The notes beneath the pieces were generated by a model. That model worked only from the letters and a program-made list of their open reading frames with translations, ran no database searches and had not been told where the DNA came from. A stretch of DNA of 64,000 nucleotides from SAR92 clade bacterium. Lineage in GTDB: Bacteria; Pseudomonadota; Gammaproteobacteria; Pseudomonadales; Porticoccaceae. Shown piece by piece: positions 54,683-62,680 of this stretch. The first letter of the stretch is position 1; every line of letters begins with the position of its first letter. Location of the stretch: assembly GCA_014381985.1 (NCBI GenBank), contig JACNKP010000052.1, positions 17,752 to 81,751 on the forward strand, given 5' to 3'. The translations under genes and the position numbers were made by a program.

Positions 54683-56806
54683 TTACAGGGACATCACAGC
54701 TTCTCGAGCAGTCTGTATTGCACCATGAATATAACCGACTTCAGCGCAGTCGCCAATAACTTTAACCGGTAGTCCCAAAGCCCCAATTTGTTCGTAAAGG
54801 GAGAGATTTGCCTCGGCACCCATGGCGATAATCACCTGCCCACAGACACTCATGTGGGCTTTCCCATCCATTTGATACTGAACACCAGATTGGGTAATTT
54901 CGCTGATTTCGCACCGGGTAAACAGTTCAGCGCCATGCTCTTTTAATTGATGAATTAGTCGGCTTCGGCGCACAATACTTAGATTGATCCCCATAGTTGG
55001 TGAGGGCTCGAGCACCTGTACTTTGCGCCCGCGGGCAACAAGAAATTCTGCTAGTTCCAGGCCCACTAGATCACCGCCAATAATTGTAATTTTTTTGGCC
55101 AAAGGCATCCACAGTCTACTTAGTAGCCGCAGGGCACCTATATGGCGGAGTAACTGACTCCAGCGTCCGCATGTCAGCATTACTTGCTGGAACAGTGAGA
55201 GCTTTTTAATAACTTCGGCATCGGAGCCAAACAATAATCCCCGCAGTTGCTCGCCATCGAACACATGACGCAACTCGTTACCTTTGATGTTTGGAGCAGT
55301 CCGTATTGCACCTGTCGCAATAATTACTTGATCTGGCGCCTCTGCGGCTATCTGTTCGGCAGTGGCTTTTTTGTTTAGGATGATGTCTACGCCAAGATCA
55401 TCTAGGCTGTTTTTAAGGTAGCTAATCAAACGCCAATTGGGTTCGTAGGCTAGGGCTGCTACTCTTACCGTGCCTCCTAAGTCCTTATCTTTTTCCCAAA
55501 TGCTGACCCGATGCCCACGCAAGGCAAGTAGTCGCGCGGCTTCCATACCGCTGGGACCAGAGCCAATAACCAAGATTTTCTTTTGCGCCGCTGTAGAGTA
55601 GATGATATTTTTGTCTAAATATTCATTACCCAGACTCGCGTTGACTGCGCATTTCATTGGTTGGTTGATAAATATCTGACTGACGCAAATATAGCAGTAG
55701 ATACAGGGCCTTATTAGACCTGTAGTGCCGGCATGGACCTTATTGGGTAAGTGCGGATCGGCCAGAAGTTTTCTGCCCATAGCAACAAAGTCAAAATCGC
55801 CAGCGGCAAGGCCATCTTCGCCCTGTTGTAACTCTATTCTACCCACTGCAATAATTGGAATCGATACAGTCTTTTTTGCGAGACGGGCAAAGGGAATGAA
55901 GCCTCCGGGTTCGTGAACAAGAGGCGCCTCGGTGAACGCAATACTTTTACTACTATTGCCGTAGGCGCTTATATCTAGAGCATCGGCTCCGGCTTGTTCG
56001 GCAAGTTTTGCTGTAATCAAAAAATCATCTACAACAATGCCGTTATCAACACGATATTCTTTGGCATCTAGGCGAACCAAGACAGGGAAATGCTGGCCGA
56101 CCTCTGCGCGCACGGCCTGAATTATTTCTACCAACAGGCGTGAGCGATTTTCGGTGCTACCACCATAGTCATCAGTACGTTTATTGACAGCTGGAGATAA
56201 AAAGCTGGAAATTAAATAGCCGTGGCCGGCATGAATTTCCACCGCGTCAAAACCTGCTTGTTTAGCTCGTTTTGCAGCGGCTGCAAAATGTTGTACTTCA
56301 ACTTTAATCTGAGTTGTGGTGAGCACCTCATAACGAGGACCTTTTCCATCGGGGCCAGCACCTTTAATAAAGGTGGAAAGCTCTGCGGATGACAGCAAAG
56401 GCATGAGATCACTACGTTGCTTGTCAGGTATTGAGGGTACCGGAATCAAACGACCGGCAATCGTATCTTCTTGTGCGACTTTACCACTGTGATTTAGCTG
56501 GGCAGCAATCTTTGCGCCATGCCTGTGCACTCTTTTAGTCAGTGACTGCAGGCCGGGAATGAATTCATCTTTAGAAAAACCCAGCATGTAAGGCATTGAT
56601 GCCCCAGCTGGCCAACTAACGGCAGATGTCTCTAGAATGATTAGACCGACACCGCCTTTGGCGCGCTCTTCGTAATATGCCTGTAGCTGCTCGGTGACGT
56701 GACCGTTGGCGCCGGCATAGTTTGAACCCATAGCCGCTAGAATTATCCGGTTTTTGAGCGTCAGGTTACCGATTGATCCTGATGATAGGAGTTGCTGATA
56801 CTTCAT
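54683..56806 (-). CDS. NADH:flavin oxidoreductase/NADH oxidase with Fe-S cluster (BaiCD/BaiH and FadH type)
   Basis: A 707-residue enzyme. The OYE-like TIM barrel (residues ~1-340) has NRIILAAMGSNYA, QLNHSGKV and EIHAGHGYLISSFLSPAVNKR. A cysteine cluster follows (CIYCYIC and a fourth Cys after 11 residues) for the Fe-S centre. The C-terminal part holds FAD and NAD(P)H Rossmann domains (VIGSGPSGMEAARLLALRG; IIGGDLVGLELAEFL). This is the 2,4-dienoyl-CoA reductase/BaiCD/BaiH architecture; the Bai enzymes reduce steroid enoyl bonds. The ATG at 56806 is preferred to an upstream frame that overlaps the membrane-protein gene. Confidence 0.88.
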   Translation of the reverse strand: MKYQQLLSSGSIGNLTLKNRIILAAMGSNYAGANGHVTEQLQAYYEERAKGGVGLIILETSAVSWPAGASMPYMLGFSKDEFIPGLQSLTKRVHRHGAKIAAQLNHSGKVAQEDTIAGRLIPVPSIPDKQRSDLMPLLSSAELSTFIKGAGPDGKGPRYEVLTTTQIKVEVQHFAAAAKRAKQAGFDAVEIHAGHGYLISSFLSPAVNKRTDDYGGSTENRSRLLVEIIQAVRAEVGQHFPVLVRLDAKEYRVDNGIVVDDFLITAKLAEQAGADALDISAYGNSSKSIAFTEAPLVHEPGGFIPFARLAKKTVSIPIIAVGRIELQQGEDGLAAGDFDFVAMGRKLLADPHLPNKVHAGTTGLIRPCIYCYICVSQIFINQPMKCAVNASLGNEYLDKNIIYSTAAQKKILVIGSGPSGMEAARLLALRGHRVSIWEKDKDLGGTVRVAALAYEPNWRLISYLKNSLDDLGVDIILNKKATAEQIAAEAPDQVIIATGAIRTAPNIKGNELRHVFDGEQLRGLLFGSDAEVIKKLSLFQQVMLTCGRWSQLLRHIGALRLLSRLWMPLAKKITIIGGDLVGLELAEFLVARGRKVQVLEPSPTMGINLSIVRRSRLIHQLKEHGAELFTRCEISEITQSGVQYQMDGKAHMSVCGQVIIAMGAEANLSLYEQIGALGLPVKVIGDCAEVGYIHGAIQTAREAVMSL

Positions 56807-56820
56807 GGACTCGTCAACTC

Positions 56821-57312
56821 TTAGTCTTTGTGCAGGGCGAGTAGAATCATAGGTACCACCAAAATGGCAGATAAAAGGCCAGCCCAAAGACCTTTGAAAA
56901 TAGAGTATTCAAGGGGGGTAAAATGTTGCACGCCAGCAAGTACAAGCGCAAGCAGACTAATGCCACCGATGATCACCATGCCTATAATACCAAAATAAAA
57001 TGCTCTACCCATATTTGACGCTGGGAACTTACTGAGAATAGCTTGAGTAGTATTGGATGTGTCTAAGCGAAATGCGGGGGTTTTATTTTTGGCGGTTTTG
57101 CGGCGTTGTATTGGAATGACGATGAGCGTCACAATAAAGGGGAGGATGAAGCTCGTAGCAAGCATGTCGTAGCCAAAGTTATGTGCTCCCCACCAAGTTA
57201 TGGTGCCGCTATTTTTGACGATTAACCAGCAAATTAGACCATTAAAAAACGCATTGGTTAGTCCATTTACACTACATTCATGCTTCAAATAAGTTGTTAA
57301 TTCTTGTGTCAT
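56821..57312 (-). CDS. Small polytopic membrane protein of unknown function
   Basis: About 163 residues from the ATG at 57312 (MTQELTTYLKHE), with four hydrophobic helices in two pairs separated by a basic, hydrophilic loop (RRKTAKNKTPAF). I do not recognise the family. It begins the minus-strand operon, 14 bases before the Fe-S flavoenzyme, and may be a transporter-like or membrane-anchoring partner. A longer frame to 57369 adds a further hydrophobic stretch and is possible. Confidence 0.6.
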   Translation of the reverse strand: MTQELTTYLKHECSVNGLTNAFFNGLICWLIVKNSGTITWWGAHNFGYDMLATSFILPFIVTLIVIPIQRRKTAKNKTPAFRLDTSNTTQAILSKFPASNMGRAFYFGIIGMVIIGGISLLALVLAGVQHFTPLEYSIFKGLWAGLLSAILVVPMILLALHKD

Positions 57313-57453
57313 AAGAGCAATTCTCAGCCATACTATAATAAGAAACATTTTTATACTTATATAGAGCAAATGACATGGCGCTTGAATCCGAAGTCGTTAG
57401 CATTTGCGTTCGTCGCCGAAAGGTGATTTTTGAGGACTATTGACGGGTAGAGG

Positions 57454-58527
57454 ATGAACTTAAGTTACATAGGTATTGCCGCGAGAAAATTTAAGCGGCT
57501 ATTAGATTATCTGCAGCGGCTGGACTTAGATCATGCGGCCATCGCACGGCGAGCCGGATTAAACGCGGATACGATAAAAAAAATGCCTGATTCCGACATG
57601 CTGTCAGCGTATGATTATTCCCAATTGTTTAAACAGTCGGTGTTGGACATGCAAACTTTGTGTCGTCCTCTACCTTGGGGTGCGGGTGTCGGCAGTGAAA
57701 TCTTTGAAATGCAGTGCCGCTGTTTGATCGGTTGCAGCACTCTTGGCGAGGCATTGCTGCGCGCTGAGAAGTTCGATGCTTTATTGAGTCCGATTAGTGG
57801 CTACAAAATTTCTATTCATCAGCGCGATGGACTTTGCTGTCTGAGGTACCATATCAACCCTCCCGACGTCGACAAGGTATTTATTCCTGCAGATTGGGAT
57901 CGTTCTGATTCTTATCGCACGATAATGAAGGCCTCGGGCCTGCTTGTTTGGCACGCTCTTTGCGGTTGGTTCATTGGGCGCACCATAGAGGTTCATGCAA
58001 TGCAGGTCTCGGCACCAGAAGTTGGTGAGGCTTATACGCGCTCCCTCGAGCAGTTAATTGATTGTTCAGTAGAGTTTGACGCTGATGAGAATCAATTAAT
58101 CTTCTCCGATGAATTTCTTGATTTTAGATTGGTTCAGACTGCAGATTCTTTAGAGGAGTTTCTTAAGAACGCTGTTTATGAATTGATGGTGTCAGAGAAG
58201 AAACCCGCTAGTACTAGCGCGGCAATAAAGTCACTGGTGGGCTTTGATTTTGAACGGGGCATGCCAACTTTTTCAGAAATTGCTACAAAACTGCATATGT
58301 CAGAATCCAGTTTACGTCGTCGTTTATTAACAGAAAAAACCAGTTATCAGATTCTTAAAGATGAACTGCGGTGTGCATCGGCCATCGAACATCTTAAGAA
58401 CTCAGAGATTAAAATAAATGATTTATCCTATTTACTTGGTTATACCGAACCTAGCTCATTTGTCCGTTCTTTTAGGAACTGGACTGGAATGACCCCAAAG
58501 ATGTATCGAGAAAATTCCTCCTTTTAG
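57454..58527 (+). CDS. AraC-family transcriptional regulator
   Basis: A 357-residue regulator with a C-terminal AraC/XylS double helix-turn-helix (FSEIATKLHMSESSLRRRL and DLSYLLGYTEPSSFVRSFRNWTGMTPKMYR). The N-terminal ~220 residues match the AraC_N-type ligand domain of the OruR/ArgR-like group (LDLDHAAIARRAGL, EMQCRCLIGCSTLGEALLRAEKF). It is divergent from the fused GMC-ALDH operon (141-bp gap) and directly upstream of the TonB receptor gene, so it may control either or both. Confidence 0.88.
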   Translation: MNLSYIGIAARKFKRLLDYLQRLDLDHAAIARRAGLNADTIKKMPDSDMLSAYDYSQLFKQSVLDMQTLCRPLPWGAGVGSEIFEMQCRCLIGCSTLGEALLRAEKFDALLSPISGYKISIHQRDGLCCLRYHINPPDVDKVFIPADWDRSDSYRTIMKASGLLVWHALCGWFIGRTIEVHAMQVSAPEVGEAYTRSLEQLIDCSVEFDADENQLIFSDEFLDFRLVQTADSLEEFLKNAVYELMVSEKKPASTSAAIKSLVGFDFERGMPTFSEIATKLHMSESSLRRRLLTEKTSYQILKDELRCASAIEHLKNSEIKINDLSYLLGYTEPSSFVRSFRNWTGMTPKMYRENSSF

Positions 58528-58883
58528 CCTGTTAACCTTCTATGTATGCCTAAGGCCATATAGTCCATATAGGCTAAATCGTTTATTTCCGTGTAAAAAA
58601 TATCATTCTCCTACTTTTATATAGATAGCTCCTAACCTAGTAACCCTGTGGTTAAGAGGCGTAGCGTGGCGATTATAGATGATTTGTCGTGGCGGTTTAG
58701 GTATAAGAAGTTGACCGTTTTTGACCTGTCATGCAAGAAGGACACTCCTTTATATTTTTGTAGGTGCTAAATGGACCTATATTTTTGTTCGTAAACTATA
58801 TTTATGGTTTTAAAAAACAAAGGAACCAGATCTGTCTTAGCAGAGGTAACTACAAAACAATAAAGTCACTGAGGAATGTGGGG
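58528..58883 (+). promoter_or_regulatory. Leader region of the TonB receptor gene with direct repeats
   Basis: This 356-bp gap contains tandem CCATATAG repeats (58556-58563 and 58565-58572), two TTGACC copies ten bases apart (58711 and 58721), and an 11-bp direct repeat TATATTTTTGT (58751-58761 and 58778-58788) with a 27-base period. AraC-type proteins bind direct repeats, and the AraC gene is just upstream. No gene is supported inside; an in-frame extension of the receptor to 58764 lacks a signal peptide at its start. Confidence 0.45.
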
Positions 58884-61583
58884 ATGAATATGTCAAACTC
58901 AAGTAAAGTCAAATTCTATAAAACGGTTTTATTTGGTACTGTGCTGGCTGCTAATGCAGCTATTACTAGTGCAGCCGAATTCACTATGGAAGAAGTTATA
59001 GTGACAGCCCAGAAAAAAGCAGAAAGTATGCAAGATACGCCAATATCAATGACGGCGCTTCGAGCGGATGACATTGAAGCGCGCGGTGTTGTTAATATCA
59101 TAGATCTATTCACAGCAACCCCAGGTCTGAGTGGTTTCGAAGCACCTTCTGCTCGAGGAAGTGTGAGTCTTAATTTGCGCGGGGTTGGATCGGGTAATCC
59201 AAACAGTATTTCTACAGACCCAGCCAATGCGGTCTATATCGATGGTATTTTCCTTGGAAAGTCAGCGGGTAATGGCGTTGATGTGATGGATCTAGAGCGT
59301 ATTGAGGTATTAATGGGCCCTCAGGGCACTCTTTATGGCCGAAACTCCACAGGTGGTGCTATAAATATGATCACCAAAAAGCCCTCTGATGAATTGGGTA
59401 TGAAACTTAAGGTAGGCAGCGGCGACTACGGTCATCAATCTGTGAGCGGCAGAATAGACCTCCCTTTATCTGACGACCTTTCCCTCGCAGTGTCTATGTA
59501 TGACCGCACTAGAGATGGTCTGTATGAAAATACCCGTGAAGGTGGTGCAGACTTCGAAAATATAAATCGATCAGGCCATCGCATAATGCTTGATTGGGAT
59601 TTGTCAGAGAATTTCAATGCAAGCTACTCTTTTGTACACAATGAACTTGATGAGCATGCACAAGCACTCAACGTTGTTGGTTTTAACCCCCTAGGTGGAG
59701 GGATTAAGGGCGCACCAGGCTACCCCAATAATGTGACTATCTCGAGCACCGACCGCCTGAACTCGTTGCTGGCCACTCAGGGCGGGCTACCTTACCTGTC
59801 TTATGGCCCTCCATACTCGCCTATCTCGGCAGGCCAGGCTGCGGCTGGTGCCAACCATATTGCGCAGCTTAGCCAGTGGATAACGGATTATGCTGCCTTT
59901 GCAAATGGCGTGTTGGCCAAAGACGGCTCACGACCTAGCACAGGCTCAAATGATATGGATCAGACATCTACCCAAGATGTTGATGCTCATGCTTTGACCT
60001 TGTCGTGGGCTTCAGGCGATCTGGAGTTTAAGTCAATTACGGGTATTCGCGAAGTGAGTAATATGAACCAGGGTGATCTTGATGGTATGGATAATACCGT
60101 CACTATGGGCGCTAATGGGATTTCCACTGGTCTAGTTCCTGATCTAGTTCTCCTCACTATTGGGGGACTAATGTTTGATCAGGTCGGTGGCCCCTATGTT
60201 CCCGCATCATACGAGTTTATGATTGCGCAGACACTCATTGACGCCATTAACCATAATGGTAGTGCGCCGCTATTTAATAACTATAGCACTATTGAGCAGG
60301 AGCAGTTTAGTCAAGAGTTCCAAATGGTTGGTTCAAGCAACGACTTAGATTATGTCCTTGGTGTGTATTACTTTGACGAAGAGTCGGAATCCCGTAACAA
60401 CCAAACATCGGTATTCCCTATCGCCTTTACAGGAACTACGTCGCATGACATCGCGACCGAATCAACCTCCTTGTATGGCCAGATGACCTATAGAGCTGAT
60501 GATAGCGCGTGGGCTTATACAGCTGGTTTGCGGTACACCGAAGAAGAGAAAAATATTACGTATTTGCATCGTTCTTCAGCTAATTCAGCCTGTTTCTTCG
60601 GATTCTTCTGTGGTCAAGCGCCAGGCGCATACTACGTAGCCGATACTGACGCAATAAATCAGCCAGAGAAGGCTGGAGTCTATGGTAAGAAGTTTAGTAA
60701 AGACTTTGATAACTTATCGGGTAAAGTAAGTGTTCAATACTTTATGAATGAAGACACCAACCTCTACGCAAGCTACTCAACAGGTTATCGTAGTGGGGGA
60801 TTCAATGGCTCTCACTATGATGATGCCAACGATACAGGTGATGCCTTTGATGAAGAAGAAATCACAAGTGTTGAAGCTGGCTTTAAATCTGATCTTATGG
60901 ATGGTCGAGCTCGCCTAAATGCAACGTTGTATAAGTATGAATATGATAATCTCCAAGTCTCTCAATTGTTAGCTAACGACAATGGAACAGTCTCAAGTTC
61001 AATCACCAACTCCGGCTCAACCAAGCGAGATGGTCTTGAAACTAGTCTAATGTTTAGTGCCACAGAAGACCTGCTTGTCTCATTGGCTTACACGATTAAT
61101 AACGGCGATTTTGAGAATTTTCCCGCGTTAATAACTGATGCGGCTAATGGAGGCGCTGTGATGAAAACGGCTCACTTGGCCCAGCGCAGCTCACCAGATA
61201 GTTCTTTGAACTTTAATATTGACTGGACCCTCATGAGAGGCGTTAACAGTAATTTGCATTGGACCATTAATGGTAATTGGCAAGATGAGAGAACCCCCAT
61301 CGCGCTGAATACAGCTGTTTACAATACCGATGCTGTGCCAGGAGGCGATACTCCAGTGGTATTTGAGCAGTTAACAAATGATGAACGTACCATTATTAAT
61401 ACTCGCCTAGCGTGGACCAAGCAGCTGTCTGACAGCAGCGTGACCATCGCCTTGTGGGGACGCAATATAACTGATGATGACCACAGAAACTTCTCCTTTA
61501 ACTATGGTGACGCCCTGGGTACTAGTGTTGCTCAGTATGGCGAACCAAGAGTTTGGGGTGTAGATTTCACTTGGGAAATGTAA
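58884..61583 (+). CDS. TonB-dependent outer-membrane receptor
   Basis: An 899-residue receptor starting at the ATG at 58884, which places a good signal peptide (TVLFGTVLAANAAITSAAEF) at the N-terminus. The TonB box region MEEVIVTAQKKAESMQD, the plug (LRGVGSGNPNS, YIDGIFLGKS, LERIEVLMGPQGTLYGRNSTGGAIN) and the beta-barrel with the usual DEEEITSVEAGFKSD segment are complete. This subfamily (IPR-type with VTAQK) is expanded in marine and sphingomonad degraders of lipophilic compounds. Steroid import is inferred from neighbours. A terminator follows. Confidence 0.92.
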   Translation: MNMSNSSKVKFYKTVLFGTVLAANAAITSAAEFTMEEVIVTAQKKAESMQDTPISMTALRADDIEARGVVNIIDLFTATPGLSGFEAPSARGSVSLNLRGVGSGNPNSISTDPANAVYIDGIFLGKSAGNGVDVMDLERIEVLMGPQGTLYGRNSTGGAINMITKKPSDELGMKLKVGSGDYGHQSVSGRIDLPLSDDLSLAVSMYDRTRDGLYENTREGGADFENINRSGHRIMLDWDLSENFNASYSFVHNELDEHAQALNVVGFNPLGGGIKGAPGYPNNVTISSTDRLNSLLATQGGLPYLSYGPPYSPISAGQAAAGANHIAQLSQWITDYAAFANGVLAKDGSRPSTGSNDMDQTSTQDVDAHALTLSWASGDLEFKSITGIREVSNMNQGDLDGMDNTVTMGANGISTGLVPDLVLLTIGGLMFDQVGGPYVPASYEFMIAQTLIDAINHNGSAPLFNNYSTIEQEQFSQEFQMVGSSNDLDYVLGVYYFDEESESRNNQTSVFPIAFTGTTSHDIATESTSLYGQMTYRADDSAWAYTAGLRYTEEEKNITYLHRSSANSACFFGFFCGQAPGAYYVADTDAINQPEKAGVYGKKFSKDFDNLSGKVSVQYFMNEDTNLYASYSTGYRSGGFNGSHYDDANDTGDAFDEEEITSVEAGFKSDLMDGRARLNATLYKYEYDNLQVSQLLANDNGTVSSSITNSGSTKRDGLETSLMFSATEDLLVSLAYTINNGDFENFPALITDAANGGAVMKTAHLAQRSSPDSSLNFNIDWTLMRGVNSNLHWTINGNWQDERTPIALNTAVYNTDAVPGGDTPVVFEQLTNDERTIINTRLAWTKQLSDSSVTIALWGRNITDDDHRNFSFNYGDALGTSVAQYGEPRVWGVDFTWEM

Positions 61584-61609
61584 GCTAGCTACTTGTTAGC
61601 TGAACATAA

Positions 61610-61636
61610 AAAAGGGCTGCTAAATGCAGCCCTTTT
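61610..61636. terminator. Bidirectional intrinsic terminator
   Basis: AAAAGGGCTGC (61610-61620) pairs perfectly with GCAGCCCTTTT (61626-61636) around a 5-base loop, followed by CTTT and preceded by an A run. It lies between the convergent TonB receptor and SDR genes and can serve both strands. Confidence 0.88.
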
Positions 61637-61663
61637 CTTTAGTACACTAAAAGCCGAGCAAAA

Positions 61664-62425
61664 TTAGAACTCATCTGCTCGCAGCATAGCGTCGTGGCCA
61701 CCATCGATGAAGACAACCGAACCACAGATAAATCCAGATTCTCCTCCTACTAGAAAATCCACCAGGGCGGCTATATCTTTCGGTTCACCTGCTCGCCCAA
61801 TGGGAATGCTTTCTTTAAAGCGTTTAATAGACTCTCCATATTGAGGATCATCTGAAACGACTTTAGTCATCGGTGTTTCAGTGTAGCCTGGAGCAATAGC
61901 ATTTATCGTTACGCCGCGTCTTGCAAATGCTGGGGCATTCCGCCTCATCCACCTCGCGACAGCCTTTTTTGACCCACTATAGGCTTCATGACCGCCGATT
62001 TTGTCGCTCTCATCTAAGGCTGCGGTTTCATTCCCTTCTAGTAATAAATCAACATAGTGCTCACTGGTGGACATGGGTGCAGAATTAGAAGAAAGCAGCA
62101 CAATAGATCCCTTCTTGAGCGCGACCAAATCTACCAGCTCTTCAACTACTTTTACTGTGCCAAAATAATTAACATTGGTAATAAGACGGTGGTCAGGAAT
62201 GTGGGAACCAACGCCGGCGCTGGTAATAAGTCCGTTTAGCCCCTCTGGTGCTGCAGCTTTTATACCCTCAACGGCAGTTGCACGACCCTTAGCCGTGGCT
62301 AGGTCAGCCGTAATATCGGCACCTTTTAAATCGACCATAATAACGCGGTGGCCCTTGGCCTCTAAGCGCGCTTTGATTGCAGCGCCGATACCCGTGGCAC
62401 CACCTGTGAGGGCGTAGATTCCCAT
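61664..62425 (-). CDS. 3-alpha-hydroxysteroid dehydrogenase/carbonyl reductase-like SDR
   Basis: A 253-residue SDR closely resembling HsdA (3-alpha-HSD/CR) of Comamonas testosteroni. Shared features are the short N-terminus with TGGATGIGAAIKARLEAKGH, the ADLATAKGR segment, VNYFGTVKVVEEL, the catalytic YSGSKKAV, the IAPGYTETP turn and the ending IDGGHDAMLRADEF. HsdA interconverts 3-hydroxy- and 3-oxosteroids. It is convergent with the TonB receptor and divergent from the sulfatase gene (255-bp gap). Exact substrate is inferred. Confidence 0.87.
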   Translation of the reverse strand: MGIYALTGGATGIGAAIKARLEAKGHRVIMVDLKGADITADLATAKGRATAVEGIKAAAPEGLNGLITSAGVGSHIPDHRLITNVNYFGTVKVVEELVDLVALKKGSIVLLSSNSAPMSTSEHYVDLLLEGNETAALDESDKIGGHEAYSGSKKAVARWMRRNAPAFARRGVTINAIAPGYTETPMTKVVSDDPQYGESIKRFKESIPIGRAGEPKDIAALVDFLVGGESGFICGSVVFIDGGHDAMLRADEF

Positions 62426-62680
62426 TATTCGACTCCTTTTTTGCGATCTGCGTGTTCTATAATTTTTATTCAGGCTTTAGCGGGCTCAAAATACGGTATA
62501 TCTCACGGCCAAAACAGGGCTGTAGGGGTCAGATTGGTTGGCGAAATCCACCAGTTGAGACGCCTTAACCTGCCTGGGTGAATGAATAACGCAAGTAACT
62601 TGAATCATTGTGTGCTGTCCTAAAAACTGAAGAGTGGCTAGTATACTTATCACTTACGGTTACATATTTGGAGTAACGGC

